A stretch of 64,000 nt of DNA from Azomonas agilis (GCF_007830255.1 NZ_VLKG01000001.1:310001-374000); one strand, 5' to 3'. Positions 11,008 to 22,148 are shown, numbered from the stretch's first letter. Notes: generated by a model from the letters alone, not told the origin. Made by a program: numbers and translations.

Positions 11008-11925
11008 TCAAACTGACCGAATCAAACGACGTGGCGCTAAGCGCCCATCATCATTCATTTCACCTAAACCAATAAAACGATCTTGGTGATCCCGCACTCG
11101 TACCATACCAAACTTTGGTGCATCCGGTGCCCAGACGGGCTGTCCGTGCAACCAGTAATAGGCACTGTGTTCTGATAGCTGCAACTGCGGCCAGTGTTCT
11201 AAACCACTGTCTACCGGCAATAACAGACTGTCCAAAGCCTCAGCGCCTTGAGCCGCCTGCAGTTGCTCAAGCTGTTCTAAAGTCACAGACTGCTGCAATT
11301 GGAACGGCCCAGCCTGAGTACGACATAAAGCAGCAACATGAGCCCCACAGCCTAAGGCGTGGCCGATATCCTCAGCCAGCGTTCGGATGTAGGTTCCCTT
11401 ACTGCAGTGCACCGATAAGCGCAGTTGATCTCCAGCATAGTCCAATAACACCAACTGCGTAATGGTTACTTCGCGCGCCTCGCGCTCTACCACTTCGCCT
11501 GCACGGGCTAACTTGTACAGCGGCTGGCCGTCTCGTTTCAACGCAGAATACATGGGAGGAATTTGCTGGATCGTACCCACAAAGCGCGCCAACACCTGCT
11601 GGATCTGATCTCGTGTTGCGCTAACAGAACGACGCTCCAGCACTTGCCCTTCAGCATCACCCGTAGTGGTAGTGACACCCAACTGAACCAGAGCTTCGTA
11701 GCCTTTATCCGCATCCAATAGATACTGAGAAAACTTGGTCGCCTCACCAAAACACAGGGGTAAGACCCCAGTAGCTAGAGGATCAAGACTTCCAGTATGT
11801 CCGGCTTTTTCTGCATTGAGCAACCAACGCACCTTCTGTAAGGCTGCATTGGAGGTTAACCCCTTGGGTTTATCTAAAATTAGAACACCGTCCACTGGAC
11901 GGCGAATACGTTTTACTTGCGCCAC
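11008..11925 (-). CDS. truB: tRNA pseudouridine-55 synthase
   Basis: Isomerises U55 in the T-loop of tRNAs. The 305-residue protein shows [15 protein letters not shown], the catalytic motif [15 protein letters not shown] with Asp near residue 48, and [17 protein letters not shown]-terminal PUA-like portion follows (about 250-305). The start is two bases from the rbfA stop, so it is in the same operon. Confidence 0.97.
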   Translation of the reverse strand: MAQVKRIRRPVDGVLILDKPKGLTSNAALQKVRWLLNAEKAGHTGSLDPLATGVLPLCFGEATKFSQYLLDADKGYEALVQLGVTTTTGDAEGQVLERRSVSATRDQIQQVLARFVGTIQQIPPMYSALKRDGQPLYKLARAGEVVEREAREVTITQLVLLDYAGDQLRLSVHCSKGTYIRTLAEDIGHALGCGAHVAALCRTQAGPFQLQQSVTLEQLEQLQAAQGAEALDSLLLPVDSGLEHWPQLQLSEHSAYYWLHGQPVWAPDAPKFGMVRVRDHQDRFIGLGEMNDDGRLAPRRLIRSV

Positions 11926-11927
11926 CC

Positions 11928-12317
11928 TTATTCCCCATCAGACTGATGCTGGCGGTCTTCCTGTACCGCACGTTCAATGAGTGCAGACAACTCCGCCCCA
12001 CGACGGATGCTGGCATCATAATGAAAGTGTAATTGCGGAATTGTACGCACCTTCATAACTTTGCCCAGCATCATGCGTAAAAAACCGGCCGCTTCTTGGA
12101 GAATTTCCAAGCTTTGCTGAATGCGCTGTAACTCATCCGCACCAGCGGTCATTACCGTGATGTAGACCTTCGCGTGCCCCAGATCACGACTGACCTCGAC
12201 GGCGGTTAGAGTCACCATCCCTAAGCGGGGATCTTTAATCTCTCGCTGAATCAGCAAGGCCAGCTCGCGCTGCATTTGATCGCCAATTCGCTGAGTACGA
12301 CTGTATTCTTTGGCCAT
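11928..12317 (-). CDS. rbfA: 30S ribosome-binding factor A
   Basis: KH-fold assembly factor for late 30S maturation and cold adaptation. I chose ATG 12317, giving 129 residues beginning [19 protein letters not shown], which matches the family start; the frame extends twelve codons further without family similarity. Conserved elements include [18 protein letters not shown] and AGFLR. It is separated from infB by a strong hairpin (12353-12390). Confidence 0.96.
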   Translation of the reverse strand: MAKEYSRTQRIGDQMQRELALLIQREIKDPRLGMVTLTAVEVSRDLGHAKVYITVMTAGADELQRIQQSLEILQEAAGFLRMMLGKVMKVRTIPQLHFHYDASIRRGAELSALIERAVQEDRQHQSDGE

Positions 12318-12352
12318 ATAGATACCCACCCTCGCTCGATAGGCCCAAGACA

Positions 12353-12390
12353 AACGGGCTGGACTGACTCAGTAGTCAATCCAGCCCGTT
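12353..12390. terminator. long intercistronic hairpin between infB and rbfA
   Basis: An 11-bp stem (AACGGGCTGGA / TCCAGCCCGTT), one C-A mismatch and a further 5-bp stem (TGACT/AGTCA) with a 4-base loop. It lies 20 bases after the infB stop. The T-run on the minus strand is weak (TTGTCTT), so it may be an attenuator, an RNase III target or a 3'-end stabiliser rather than a full terminator. Confidence 0.5.
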
Positions 12391-12410
12391 GTGCACTAAA
12401 TACTAAAACC

Positions 12411-14951
12411 TTAGAGGGTTCTAGCGACCTGGATCTTCTCGAAGACCTCAATCTTATCGCCAATGCGTACGTCGTTGTAGCTCTTAACGCCGATACCGCA
12501 CTCCATGCCGGCGCGCACTTCGGAAACGTCATCTTTAAAGCGACGCAGGGATTCCAGCTCGCCTTCGAAGATCACTACATCGTCACGCAGTACGCGGATC
12601 GGACGGTTACGGAAGACGTTACCTTCCACCACCATACAACCGGCCACCGCACCGAATTTCGGTGAACGGAACACATCGCGTACTTCGGCAATACCCAGAA
12701 TGCTTTCCCGGACATCGCTGCCGAGCATACCGGACAGGGCTTTCTTCACGTCTTCGATGATGTCATAGATGACGTTGTAGTAGCGCAGATCCAGACCTTC
12801 CTGCTCGACGATCTTACGCGCACCCGCGTCCGCACGGACGTTGAAGCCGAAGAGTACCGCGCTGGAAGCCAGAGCCAAGTTGGCGTCGCTCTCGGTGATA
12901 CCACCCACGCCACCACCAATGACCCGCACTTGCACTTCGTCGTTGCCCAGATCGGACAGCGCACCTTGCAAGGCTTCCAAAGAGCCCCGTACGTCGGCTT
13001 TGAGCACCACGTTGAGGGTCTTCTTCTCGTCTTGGCCCATGTTTTCGAAGATATTTTCCAGCTTGGCCGATTGCTGGCGTGCCAGCTTAACCTCACGGAA
13101 CTTACCTTGACGGAACAGAGCCACTTCGCGAGCTTTCTTCTCGTCGGCCACTACGGTCAGCTCGTCACCAGCATCTGGTGTGCCATCCAAACCGAGGATT
13201 TCGACCGGAATCGAAGGGCCCGCTTCTTTAATTGGCTGAGCATTCTCGTCCAACATCGCCCGAACGCGGCCATAGTTGACGCCCGCCAGTACGATATCGC
13301 CCTGACGCAGAGTACCGTTTTGTACCAGTACTGTCGCCACAGGGCCGCGACCTTTATCCAGACGCGATTCAATAACCACACCACGGCCCGGAGCGCTCGG
13401 CGTAGCAGTCAGCTCCAGTACTTCGGCTTGCAGCAGTACGGCTTCTAACAGCTCGTCGATGCCGGTACCAAACTTGGCCGAAACATGCACGAAGGGTGCG
13501 TCGCCGCCCCACTCTTCGGGGTTAACCCCGCGCGCCGCCAAATCAGCTTTAATCCGATCAGGATCAGCCGAGGGCTTATCAATTTTGTTCACCGCCACAA
13601 CGATGGGCACACCGGCTGCTTTCGCATGCTGGATCGCTTCTTCGGTTTGCGGCATCACGCCATCGTCCGCTGCCACCACCAGAATCACGATGTCAGTGGC
13701 CTTAGCACCCCGAGCCCGCATCGCAGTAAAGGCTGCGTGACCGGGAGTATCGAGGAAGGTCACCATGCCGCGATCGGTTTCAACGTGGTAAGCACCGATG
13801 TGCTGGGTAATACCACCCGCTTCACCCGTAGCTACTTTGGTGCGACGAATGTAGTCGAGCAGCGAGGTTTTACCGTGGTCAACGTGACCCATAACGGTCA
13901 CGACTGGCGCGCGGCTAACGGCTTCACCCTCAAACTTCAGGGACTCGGCCAGTTGATCCTCTAGGGCGTTCTCGTTAACCAGAGTCACCTTGTGGCCAAA
14001 CTCTTCAGCCACCAGCTGAGCGGTTTCTTGGTCCAGAACCTGGTTAATGGTAACCGGAGAGCCCATCTTGAACATAAACTTGATGACTTCAGCCGCCTTA
14101 ATAGACATCTGCTGAGCCAGTTCAGCAACCGTGATAGTTTCACCCAAATTCACTTCACGCACTACAGGCGTAGTAGGTGCTTGGAAACCATGCTGGTTAC
14201 GCTTCTTAGGTTTGCTACGGCCACGACCACCACCCCGGCGACCACCACCAAAACCATCAGTATCCTCATCATCACCCACACTGACCACAACCCGAGTTAC
14301 GGGGGCCTTAGCTTTCAGCGATGGACGATGTTGAGCCTGCTTACGCTCCCGACGCTCATCATCATCAGTACGATGATCTTTATCGACACGACGAGGCTGA
14401 TCTTCCTTTTTACGCTCACTAGGCGCAGGAGCTGATGGAGGAGCCGCTTTAGTTGGGGCAGCCTCAATGCTGCTTTGCTGATGTGTTGCTTTAGTAGCGG
14501 CTTTTGCGCGCTCTTCCGCCTGAGCTTGGCGACGCGCCTCAGCTTCAGCTTTTTGACGGGCTTCGGCTTCAGCTTTTTCTTTTTGACGCGCAGCCTCAGC
14601 TGCTACAGCACGCTGAGCCTCCAGCTCTTTTTGCTTTTCTGCTTCAACTTCAGCAGGAGTACGTTTGACGTAGGTTTTCTTCTTACGTACTTCAACACTA
14701 ATGGTCTTGCTGGCGCTGACTTTTAATTTAGTGGTCGTCTTACGCTGCAAGGTAATTTTACGCGGCTCATCGGCAGTAGTACGCGCCCCGTGGGTTCCCT
14801 TTAAATGGGTCAACAGGGTTTGTTTTTCTGCATCGCTTACTGCTTGCTCGGCATTGTTGTGGGGCAAACCCGCTTCACGCATCTGCTGTAACAGGCGCTC
14901 AACGGGGGTATCTACAATCTTGGCTAACTCTTTCACCGTGACTTGCGTCAT
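12411..14951 (-). CDS. infB: translation initiation factor IF-2
   Basis: GTPase that brings fMet-tRNA to the 30S subunit. The 846-residue length is usual for gammaproteobacteria. Domains: N-terminal IF2_N (1-55, [17 protein letters not shown]), a charged Ala/Glu/Lys/Arg-rich coiled linker (about 90-220), a second IF2_N (about 270-325), the G domain with GHVDHGKTS (about 353-361), DTPGHAAF and NKID, then domains II-IV. The GTPase switch motifs are intact. It sits directly downstream of nusA, 24 bases away. Confidence 0.98.
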   Translation of the reverse strand: MTQVTVKELAKIVDTPVERLLQQMREAGLPHNNAEQAVSDAEKQTLLTHLKGTHGARTTADEPRKITLQRKTTTKLKVSASKTISVEVRKKKTYVKRTPAEVEAEKQKELEAQRAVAAEAARQKEKAEAEARQKAEAEARRQAQAEERAKAATKATHQQSSIEAAPTKAAPPSAPAPSERKKEDQPRRVDKDHRTDDDERRERKQAQHRPSLKAKAPVTRVVVSVGDDEDTDGFGGGRRGGGRGRSKPKKRNQHGFQAPTTPVVREVNLGETITVAELAQQMSIKAAEVIKFMFKMGSPVTINQVLDQETAQLVAEEFGHKVTLVNENALEDQLAESLKFEGEAVSRAPVVTVMGHVDHGKTSLLDYIRRTKVATGEAGGITQHIGAYHVETDRGMVTFLDTPGHAAFTAMRARGAKATDIVILVVAADDGVMPQTEEAIQHAKAAGVPIVVAVNKIDKPSADPDRIKADLAARGVNPEEWGGDAPFVHVSAKFGTGIDELLEAVLLQAEVLELTATPSAPGRGVVIESRLDKGRGPVATVLVQNGTLRQGDIVLAGVNYGRVRAMLDENAQPIKEAGPSIPVEILGLDGTPDAGDELTVVADEKKAREVALFRQGKFREVKLARQQSAKLENIFENMGQDEKKTLNVVLKADVRGSLEALQGALSDLGNDEVQVRVIGGGVGGITESDANLALASSAVLFGFNVRADAGARKIVEQEGLDLRYYNVIYDIIEDVKKALSGMLGSDVRESILGIAEVRDVFRSPKFGAVAGCMVVEGNVFRNRPIRVLRDDVVIFEGELESLRRFKDDVSEVRAGMECGIGVKSYNDVRIGDKIEVFEKIQVARTL

Positions 14952-14975
14952 GCGTTATTCTCCTCAGGCGGCCCA

Positions 14976-16457
14976 TTATTCAAACCAATGGGCGCGTGCG
15001 GCCATGATCAACTTACCGGCACGTTCTTCATTAATACCTTCTATATCTAGCAAATCATCAATAGATTGTTCTGCTAGGTCTTCACGGGTAATGACACCGC
15101 GCACAGCCAGTTCAGCGGCCAGCTTTTCATCCATCCCATCCAGCGCAAGTAAATCCTCGGCTGGTTGAGCATCGGCTAGTTTTTCTTCAGTTGCTATAGC
15201 TCGGGTTAGCAAACGGTCTTTAGCCCGTGCCCGCAGTTCGTTGACGATGTCTTCGTCGAAACCTTCAATGCCAAGCATTTCCTCCATTGGCACATACGCT
15301 ATTTCTTCTAGCGTGGTAAAGCCTTCATCAACCAGTGCTTGGGCAAGCCCTTCGTCCACACCCAATTCATTGACAAAGCGTTTAAGGATATCACCCGTCT
15401 CTTTAGCTTGTTTGGCTTGAATGTCCGCCTCTGTCATTACGTTCAAAGTCCAGCCCGTCAGTTGACTTGCCAGACGGACGTTTTGACCTGCACGACCTAT
15501 GGCTTGGGCTAGGTTATCCTCCGCCACAGCGACATCCATCGCATGGGCATCTTCATCTACAATAATGGCCACTACTTCAGCAGGGGCCATAGCGTTGATG
15601 ACAAACTGGGCCGGATTTTCATCCCAGAGCACAATATCGACGCGCTCACCGCCGATTTCACCTGATACCGCCTGTACTCGAGATCCACGCATACCGATGC
15701 AAGCACCCTGTGGATCAATGCGTTTATCCTTAGAACGTACGGCAATCTTGGCCCGCGATCCTGGATCACGGGAAGCGCCCATCACTTCAATCAGGCCTTC
15801 CGCAATCTCAGGAACCTCAATGCGGAATAACTCAATCAGCATAGCCGGAGCAGTCCGAGACAAAATTAACTGCGGGCCACGGTTCTCGCTACGAATCTCT
15901 TTTAACAATGCCCGCATCCGAGCACCGACTCGGAAGGTTTCCCGGGGAATAATTTCCTCACGGGCTAACAAGGCTTCAGCATTGTTGCCTAAGTCCACGA
16001 TGACGTTATCACGCGTCACCTTTTTCACGGTGCCTGAAATAATCTCACCCAAGCGTTCGCGGTAGGCATCAACGATCTGAGCCCGCTCCGCTTCACGAAC
16101 CTTTTGTACGATAACTTGCTTAGCGGTTTGCGCTGCAATGCGACCGAACTCAATGGAGTCGATTTTCTCCTCAATAACCTGTCCTAACTGAGCCTCTGGA
16201 GTACGTTGCTGAGCTTCATCTAGGGTCAATTGAGCCGCAGGATTTTCAAAATCCTCATCGTCCACCACCGTCCAGCGGCGGAAGGTGTCGTAATTACCAG
16301 TCTGGCGATTGATGGCTACACGCACATCAACTTCATCCTCATAGCGCTTTTTGGTGGCTGTGGCTAAAGCCAGTTCCAACGCTTCAAAAATGACACCAGG
16401 AGGCACACCTTTTTCGTTGGAAACCGACTCAACAACCAGCAATACTTCTTTGCTCAT
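14976..16457 (-). CDS. nusA: transcription termination/antitermination factor NusA
   Basis: Binds RNA polymerase and nascent RNA, affecting pausing, termination and antitermination. The 493 residues contain the N-terminal polymerase-binding domain (1-125), an S1 domain (about 135-200), two KH domains (about 230-345, including [14 protein letters not shown] and [15 protein letters not shown]) and two acidic C-terminal repeats (about 365-490), the arrangement in E. coli. An operon with rimP and infB is certain from spacing. Confidence 0.98.
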   Translation of the reverse strand: MSKEVLLVVESVSNEKGVPPGVIFEALELALATATKKRYEDEVDVRVAINRQTGNYDTFRRWTVVDDEDFENPAAQLTLDEAQQRTPEAQLGQVIEEKIDSIEFGRIAAQTAKQVIVQKVREAERAQIVDAYRERLGEIISGTVKKVTRDNVIVDLGNNAEALLAREEIIPRETFRVGARMRALLKEIRSENRGPQLILSRTAPAMLIELFRIEVPEIAEGLIEVMGASRDPGSRAKIAVRSKDKRIDPQGACIGMRGSRVQAVSGEIGGERVDIVLWDENPAQFVINAMAPAEVVAIIVDEDAHAMDVAVAEDNLAQAIGRAGQNVRLASQLTGWTLNVMTEADIQAKQAKETGDILKRFVNELGVDEGLAQALVDEGFTTLEEIAYVPMEEMLGIEGFDEDIVNELRARAKDRLLTRAIATEEKLADAQPAEDLLALDGMDEKLAAELAVRGVITREDLAEQSIDDLLDIEGINEERAGKLIMAARAHWFE

Positions 16458-16504
16458 CGCATGCCTCGCTTCTTGAAGTCCATTCGGCTCCGCAAACCTA
16501 TAAC

Positions 16505-16963
16505 TTATTCAAATCGGGGAACGATATTGGCTTTATCGATCGTTTCGATCGGCAGGAGGTATTCATGGTCTTCCACCACTACCACGACATCTTGCTCTTC
16601 TATTCCGCGTAACAATCCTTGAAAGTTACGCCGTCCCTCAAAGGGAACACGCAGTTTGATCCTCACTTGCTCTCCGGCATGGCGAGCAAATTGCTCCAAG
16701 GTAAATAAGGGACGATCCATCCCCGGTGAAGACACCTCCAGCGTGTACTCAACACTAATAGGGTCTTCAACATCCAATACCCCACTCAGCTGACGGCTAA
16801 CCTTTTCACAATCTTCAATCAGGATGCCGTTCTCATGATCAATATAGACGCGTAATAAGGAGTGCCGCCCCTGAGAGAAAAACTCAATCCCCCAGCATTG
16901 ATAACCCAGAGCCTCGACAATTGGAGACAGCAACTCCTGCAACTGCTCTAGCTTGCTCGACAA
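16505..16963 (-). CDS. rimP: ribosome maturation factor RimP
   Basis: Assembly factor for the 30S subunit. The 152-residue length is typical. Marks are [40 protein letters not shown], and the signature [13 protein letters not shown]. It is the first protein gene of the nusA-infB operon. Two intrinsic terminators lie between it and tRNA-fMet, so its transcription may depend on read-through or on a promoter I did not resolve. Confidence 0.96.
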   Translation of the reverse strand: MSSKLEQLQELLSPIVEALGYQCWGIEFFSQGRHSLLRVYIDHENGILIEDCEKVSRQLSGVLDVEDPISVEYTLEVSSPGMDRPLFTLEQFARHAGEQVRIKLRVPFEGRRNFQGLLRGIEEQDVVVVVEDHEYLLPIETIDKANIVPRFE

Positions 16964-16989
16964 GAAAGTTCCTCACCATATTTTAGAAA

Positions 16990-17012
16990 TAAAAAATGGG
17001 CTAAATGCCCAT
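16990..17012 (-). terminator. intrinsic terminator upstream of rimP
   Basis: On the minus strand ATGGGC-attta-GCCCAT is followed by a run of six T. It is the second of two terminators met by a transcript leaving tRNA-fMet and lies just 27 bases before the rimP start. Confidence 0.65.
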
Positions 17013-17050
17013 CGGATAGTGCCCTGCTGAATGAACAAGGCTTAGCTAAT

Positions 17051-17077
17051 AAAAAGCCCCTATTTTAGGGGCTTTTT
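17051..17077. terminator. terminator after tRNA-fMet
   Basis: AAAAAGCCCC-tatttta-GGGGCTTTTT: a 10-bp stem with T-runs on both strands, 10 bases beyond the 3' end of tRNA-fMet. Confidence 0.9.
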
Positions 17078-17087
17078 AACAAAAAAC

Positions 17088-17164
<77 letters not shown>

Positions 17165-17177
17165 TCGAAATCATGGC

Positions 17178-17205
17178 AGTATAACCAACAACCAAAAAAA
17201 ATCAA
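17178..17205 (-). promoter_or_regulatory. sigma-70 promoter for tRNA-fMet
   Basis: On the minus strand a -35 TTGATT (17205-17200) and -10 TATACT (17183-17178) are 16 bases apart, with the tRNA 5' end 14 bases beyond the -10. The rest of the 319-base gap to the next gene holds only a 9-bp tandem repeat (AATACTGAG twice, 17356-17373) and no gene I can see. Confidence 0.65.
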
Positions 17206-17483
17206 TCTGCACTGGTGATTTAAGGTCTTTCTTTTAGAGCATTAACAGCGCTAAATGCAATCAATCGGTTGGATATTAGGATAAACCTATATCTGTATAC
17301 AGCTCCTTTGTTAGATGGCAAGCCAATATAAACGACTGGCCCAATATTACAGCTCAATACTGAGAATACTGAGCCTCGTATCGATTATCCTATGACTGGC
17401 CTGACTGAAGGCATCCTGTAATAAGCAGATACCTTAAGTAAACTGGAAAACTGTCAGACATTCTTTCAGGACTGCTGTGCCCT

Positions 17484-19073
17484 ATGCCAATTTTTTCAGC
17501 GATCCAACTGCGAATGGATCTGCGCAGTCTTATTTTGCTGCTTGTCGTTAGCAGCGGCCTGTTAATTTTACTCAGTACCCTAAGTGCCGCCCGTCAGGTG
17601 CAACGGGACGCACTGATTGAAAGCACGCTAGAAGGCAACCAAGTATATGCCACCAGACTGGCCAAAACCTTAGAGCACTATCTACAAGATGCCCAGTATG
17701 CCTTGAGTTACGTCGCAAACCATATGGAGCACTCCCCAGAAGCTGTACGGGAGGCAACACAGCGACTACAGCAACAAAACCATTATTTCAACTCAGTGTT
17801 TCGGGTGGATGCGGAAGGCCGTGTGATTAGCATCTGGCCTGCACATTTACAGTATATGGAAGGACAGCTTCTGAACACGGCGGGTAATCACGCCGCCTTG
17901 ACCCAGCAGCAACCAATGATTACGCCTCCTTATGTATCCAAGGCGGGCAACTGGATCATCCAGATGTCCTATCCTATTAAGGATGCGCAGGGGCATTACC
18001 AAGGGTATCTGGGAGGCTCTATCTACCTGCATGACGGCCCGCTGCAACGCCTGATAGATCAGCACCCCTTCCAAAACGGTACCTATGTGTATGTCGTTAG
18101 TGTTCAGGGCCAGCTTATTTACCATCCCGAGCCACAGCGTATCGGTGAGTTTGCCCCTCAAAACTCGGTGGTTCGTCAACTGATGCAGGGAAACAGCGGC
18201 AGCCAACGACTGATCAATACACAGAACATTGACATGCTCGCTGGCTATGTAGCATTGCCCTCTTTAGGTTGGGGCATTGTTGTTCAGCGCCCCACCCAAA
18301 AGACACTCTCTTCATTGGATATGCTGATGCAAGACGTAATAAAGCATATAGCTCCACTGATATTAGTATTGTTGCCGCTACTGTGGTGGCTGGCTCGGTC
18401 AATCTCTGCTCCTTTAGAGCGCCTAGCGGATAATAGTCTGGATATGGGCAGCAAGAGCTGTATTCCTCAGCTTCAAGCGGTGTCTGGTTGGTATTACGAG
18501 GCTCAACGGATGAAGCAGGCTTTGCTTCTAGGCATTTCTGCCACTCAAGAGCAACTACGCCAGCTAAAAGTGGATGCTCACCAAGACCCTCTCACGGGTC
18601 TCTACAATCGTCGTGGGTTAGAGAAAGCCTTGAACGAACTGGCCGCTTCGAATCAATGCTTTAGCGCCATTACTTTGGATATTGATTTTTTCAAACAGGT
18701 CAATGACATCTATGGCCATCTCCAAGGCGACAGGGTCATCCAAACCATAGCTCAGGTGATGCGCGAGCAAGCCAAGGGGAAAGATATTCTCTGCCGCATG
18801 GGTGGCGAGGAGTTCTTAATGCTACTACCCCAAACCAGTTTATCTGACGCCTGTATAGTAGCCGAGCACTTACGCCATGAGGTAGAAAGACATAGGCCCA
18901 TTCCAGACCAGCCTTTGTCGATTTCCCTTGGGGTGGCCAGCTACACCTCTGCCAGCCCTTACTCTCCTGAGCAAACCCTGACCTTAGCAGATCAGGCCTT
19001 ATACACGGCTAAGCGAAATGGCCGAAATCAGGTGGTCTCTAGCCCTCCGTTAAACTCTGAGCCCAATGCTTAA
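17484..19073 (+). CDS. membrane-bound dCache-type diguanylate cyclase
   Basis: A 529-residue sensor enzyme making cyclic di-GMP from two GTP. A membrane segment (about 13-33) and a second (about 291-309) frame a periplasmic Cache-like sensing region (about 40-285). A short linker and coiled-coil lead to the GGDEF domain (about 365-520), whose active site reads GGEEF at 440-444. The usual RxxD inhibitory site five residues before it is KGKD, so product inhibition is probably absent. Its ligand is unknown. It is a single gene, opposite to its neighbours, placed between tRNA-fMet and tRNA-Leu where E. coli and Pseudomonas have no such gene. Confidence 0.92.
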   Translation: MPIFSAIQLRMDLRSLILLLVVSSGLLILLSTLSAARQVQRDALIESTLEGNQVYATRLAKTLEHYLQDAQYALSYVANHMEHSPEAVREATQRLQQQNHYFNSVFRVDAEGRVISIWPAHLQYMEGQLLNTAGNHAALTQQQPMITPPYVSKAGNWIIQMSYPIKDAQGHYQGYLGGSIYLHDGPLQRLIDQHPFQNGTYVYVVSVQGQLIYHPEPQRIGEFAPQNSVVRQLMQGNSGSQRLINTQNIDMLAGYVALPSLGWGIVVQRPTQKTLSSLDMLMQDVIKHIAPLILVLLPLLWWLARSISAPLERLADNSLDMGSKSCIPQLQAVSGWYYEAQRMKQALLLGISATQEQLRQLKVDAHQDPLTGLYNRRGLEKALNELAASNQCFSAITLDIDFFKQVNDIYGHLQGDRVIQTIAQVMREQAKGKDILCRMGGEEFLMLLPQTSLSDACIVAEHLRHEVERHRPIPDQPLSISLGVASYTSASPYSPEQTLTLADQALYTAKRNGRNQVVSSPPLNSEPNA

Positions 19074-19334
19074 TTAGGGTAGTTGTTTTCAAAGAACCAC
19101 ATTCCTTCAACGGGGCACGCTCAGTTTTCGTGCCCGTGGTCTTGATCAGTAGGAATGGCCTCTGCCCATCAAACAGCTTGTACACGAAGCTTGGCGACCT
19201 CGCATTTCGTATCACTCAAAGGGGTGACAGTGCGAGCCATAGGTAGGGGTACGCTGACAAATCGAACCGAGATACCTCTAAACATACCCCTAAAACACGG
19301 GTGTATCTAGGTAGACCGAGATTAACTCAGGCAC
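19074..19334. other. gene-free stretch with several inverted repeats
   Basis: No convincing coding frame. It holds a 7-bp hairpin (GGGCACG/CGTGCCC, 19113-19135), a long imperfect hairpin (CTCGCA at 19199 pairing with TGCGAG at 19231, with TCAC/GTGA inside), and a nested hairpin (AGATAC 19270 with GTATCT 19303, enclosing ACCC/GGGT). These could belong to a structured RNA; none has a T-run that would make it an ordinary terminator for the diguanylate cyclase gene. Confidence 0.35.
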
Positions 19335-19360
19335 AAAAAAACCGGCGCTATGGCCGGTTT
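19335..19360 (-). terminator. terminator after secG-tRNA-Leu
   Basis: AAACCGGC-gctatg-GCCGGTTT, with a run of seven A on its left side that becomes the T-run on the minus strand. It ends the tRNA-Leu transcript. Confidence 0.85.
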
Positions 19361-19414
19361 CTCTGCTCTCCCGTCTAGCCTAGGTGAACTTAGGGCAAGT
19401 CGGGATACTATGTA

Positions 19415-19500
19415 TGGTACCGAGGAGGGGACTCGAACCCCTACAGCCTGTGGCCACTACCACCTCAAGGTAGCGTGTCTACCAATTCCACCACCTCGGC
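19415..19500 (-). tRNA. leuU: tRNA-Leu (anticodon GAG)
   Basis: An 86-base gene with encoded CCA. The reverse complement starts GCCGAGGTGGTGGAATTGG, with anticodon loop CTTGAGG (anticodon GAG) and a long variable arm, as in class II leucine tRNAs. It lies 12 bases downstream of secG, as in E. coli and Pseudomonas, so it is probably cut from the secG transcript. Confidence 0.97.
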
Positions 19501-19512
19501 AAAACTTAACTG

Positions 19513-19965
19513 TTACTGACTAGACTTTTCTTGATCCTTGTTATCAACACTAGGAATATCAGAGTTAGGAGCAACAGGAGCAGATTCTACACTCGGAACC
19601 ACTTCTGACTTAGAGTGCTTCTGATCTAAAACAGGTACGTCTTCAATCAACGGTTTAACGGGCTTATTAGCAGGAACTTCAAATGCAGACGGAACAACAG
19701 GTAATCCCGCTTCCGAAAGTTCCTTACTTTGCTGCTTGGCAAAATAAGCCAAACCCAAGCTAGTCAAAAAGAAAATCCCTGTCAGTACTGCTGTTGTCTT
19801 GCTCAAAAAGGTCGCAGAACCTTGGCTTCCGAAAACGGTTGCAGAAGCTCCACCACCGAAAGAAGCCCCACTTTCAGCTCCCTTTCCTTGTTGGAGAAGC
19901 ACTAGAAGCACTACGCCAACAGCAGCTAGCAGATGTACGGCAATCACTATACTCTGATACATCAA
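19513..19965 (-). CDS. secG: preprotein translocase subunit SecG
   Basis: A 150-residue inner-membrane subunit that aids SecYEG export. Two membrane segments (about 4-24 and 55-75) flank the cytoplasmic loop [24 protein letters not shown], which is the family signature. The C-terminal half is a long polar tail rich in Ser, Val, Pro and Lys (about 80-150), common in pseudomonads. Its start abuts the tpiA stop. Confidence 0.95.
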   Translation of the reverse strand: MMYQSIVIAVHLLAAVGVVLLVLLQQGKGAESGASFGGGASATVFGSQGSATFLSKTTAVLTGIFFLTSLGLAYFAKQQSKELSEAGLPVVPSAFEVPANKPVKPLIEDVPVLDQKHSKSEVVPSVESAPVAPNSDIPSVDNKDQEKSSQ

Positions 19966-20730
19966 TTAATTCCCAGCAGCACGGCAGATAGCACCAAACT
20001 CATCAGCAGAAAGAGAGGCTCCGCCTATCAACCCACCATCTACATCCGGCATTGCGAACAACTCACACGCATTAGCCGCTTTCACACTGCCACCGTAGAG
20101 AATCCGCATGTTTTTCACAGTAGCTGAGCCTGCACCTAAGCACCGAGCCAGCCAAGCACGTATCCCTGCATGAATTTCCTGCACTTGGTTAGGCTGCGCA
20201 GTCAATCCAGTGCCTATGGCCCATATAGGCTCATAAGCTATAACCACAGTTTCATGGGCATCAAGCAAGGGCAAAACGGCTTTAAGCTGCTGCTCTACTA
20301 CAGCCAAGCTTATACCAGACTCCCGCTGCTCTAATGTTTCCCCAACACAAAATACTATTTTTAACCCAGCTTGCTGAGCAGCTCGACACTTTTGAGTGAG
20401 TACTTCGTCTGACTCACTCCAGAATGTACGGCGCTCAGAGTGCCCAACCAGCACCCAAGCACACCCTAAATCTGCTATTTGGTGTGCTGAAATCTCGCCT
20501 GTCCGTGCGCCACAGTCAGGATCTGGTGAGCAATCTTGCACACCAACACCCACGGATAAATCTAAGCTACGAATACTTGTCAAAACCTGATCAGCATGCA
20601 AAAAGCCAGGAAATACCACTACATCAACTTGCTCAGGCAATGACTGTTTACGTAGGCCACTCACAAGCTCAGCCACACTGGCACGGGTACCGTTCATTTT
20701 CCAGTTACCAGCTACCAAGGGACGACGCAT
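19966..20730 (-). CDS. tpiA: triosephosphate isomerase
   Basis: Glycolytic interconversion of dihydroxyacetone phosphate and glyceraldehyde-3-phosphate. The 254-residue barrel enzyme shows GNWKMNG (Lys in the active site, about residue 11), GHSERR with the electrophilic His (about 95), and [11 protein letters not shown] with the catalytic Glu (about 167). It is transcribed with secG downstream and glmM upstream. Confidence 0.98.
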   Translation of the reverse strand: MRRPLVAGNWKMNGTRASVAELVSGLRKQSLPEQVDVVVFPGFLHADQVLTSIRSLDLSVGVGVQDCSPDPDCGARTGEISAHQIADLGCAWVLVGHSERRTFWSESDEVLTQKCRAAQQAGLKIVFCVGETLEQRESGISLAVVEQQLKAVLPLLDAHETVVIAYEPIWAIGTGLTAQPNQVQEIHAGIRAWLARCLGAGSATVKNMRILYGGSVKAANACELFAMPDVDGGLIGGASLSADEFGAICRAAGN

Positions 20731-20797
20731 GCTCAGCCTTCATCTGTCGTAAGTGGGCGCGAAGTTTACCTTCAGTTTGAGCCACTGACAAGAGCTC

Positions 20798-22132
20798 TCA
20801 CGCACTAACCTTCGCGACTAACTGAGCTAAATTTTCTGCATGTGTCTGAACTAACGCAGGGTCAATCCCTTCAACCATTACACGCACTAGTGGCTCAGTT
20901 CCTGATTTACGCAGTAAAACACGCCCTTCTCCTGCCATACTGTCGGTAATACGCTGACAAGCCGCCTGTACATCAGGATGATTAATGGGGTCTCCACCTT
21001 TAAAACGCACATTGATCAGCACTTGCGGGCATTTTTTCACCGCTTGCCGTGCTTGAGCCAAGCTCAGTTGGGTTCTACGCAAGGCACGCACAACCTGCAA
21101 GGCTGCAATAATTCCATCCCCGGTTGTGGCATGTTGAGCGCACACAATATGTCCCGAGTTCTCTCCACCCAGTAACCACCCACGCTCTAACATTTCGGCC
21201 ATTACGTAGCGATCACCCACCTTAGCACGGGTAAAGGGAATATCCCGATGACTTAAGGCCAACTCCAACCCTAAATTGCTCATCAGAGTTCCTACAACCC
21301 CTCCGGTAAGCAGGCCACGCTCTTGTAAATCAGCAGCAATGATGTAGAGCAGCTCGTCACCATCGACTATTGCTCCCGTATGATCGACCATCATCACTCG
21401 GTCACCATCGCCATCAAAAGCAATGCCTAAATGGGCACCGTGCTCCACAACAGTTTTTTGCACCTGCTGTACATGGGTTGAGCCTACTTGGGCATTGATG
21501 TTTAAACCATCTGGTTGCACGCCAATGGCTAGAACCTCAGCCCCCAGCTCACGGAATACGTTAGGCGCTACTTTATAGGTCGCGCCATGGGCACAATCCA
21601 GAACTACCTTTAAGCCCGATAAATTGGTGCTGGTAGGTACACTGCTTTTACAAAACTCAATGTAGCGCCCAGCCGCATCGTTAATACGGGAAGCTTTTCC
21701 CAAATGAGCAGAGTCAACCACGCTCATCGGTGTGTCGATGAGCTGCTCGATTTTCAGCTCGACCTCATCCGGTAGTTTGGTACCGCGTCCAGAGAAAAAC
21801 TTAAGTCCGTTGTCATAGTGCGGGTTATGGGAAGCGCTAATCACAATACCGGCATCAGCGTGAAAGGTTCGCACCAAATAGGCTACTGCGGGTGTAGGCA
21901 TAGGCCCGAGCAGCATCACATTAGCCCCGGCAGCAGACAATCCCGCCTGTAGAGCAGACTCAAACATATAGCCGGAGATCCGGGTATCTTTGCCTACCAA
22001 GATGCGGGTTTGACCCTGACCACGAAAGGCACGCCCTACAGCCCACCCCAGCTTGAGTACAAAATCTGGAGTAATGGGTGGTTGCCCTACAAGCCCTCGA
22101 ATGCCGTCGGTTCCAAAGTACTTTCTGCTCAT
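20798..22132 (-). CDS. glmM: phosphoglucosamine mutase
   Basis: Converts glucosamine-6-phosphate to glucosamine-1-phosphate for peptidoglycan and LPS precursors. ATG 22132 is chosen because the protein then begins [13 protein letters not shown] as the family does, giving 444 residues; the frame extends 19 codons upstream into the spacer and the folP 3' end. The phosphorylated serine is Ser101 in ISASHNP. The metal loop DGDGDR and the phosphate-binding [12 protein letters not shown] are intact. Confidence 0.97.
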   Translation of the reverse strand: MSRKYFGTDGIRGLVGQPPITPDFVLKLGWAVGRAFRGQGQTRILVGKDTRISGYMFESALQAGLSAAGANVMLLGPMPTPAVAYLVRTFHADAGIVISASHNPHYDNGLKFFSGRGTKLPDEVELKIEQLIDTPMSVVDSAHLGKASRINDAAGRYIEFCKSSVPTSTNLSGLKVVLDCAHGATYKVAPNVFRELGAEVLAIGVQPDGLNINAQVGSTHVQQVQKTVVEHGAHLGIAFDGDGDRVMMVDHTGAIVDGDELLYIIAADLQERGLLTGGVVGTLMSNLGLELALSHRDIPFTRAKVGDRYVMAEMLERGWLLGGENSGHIVCAQHATTGDGIIAALQVVRALRRTQLSLAQARQAVKKCPQVLINVRFKGGDPINHPDVQAACQRITDSMAGEGRVLLRKSGTEPLVRVMVEGIDPALVQTHAENLAQLVAKVSA

Positions 22133-22148
22133 GAACACTCTCACTCGT

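Noticed and set aside
17356-17373. Tandem 9-bp repeat AATACTGAG
   Set aside because: Only two copies in an AT-rich spacer; likely chance or minor slippage.
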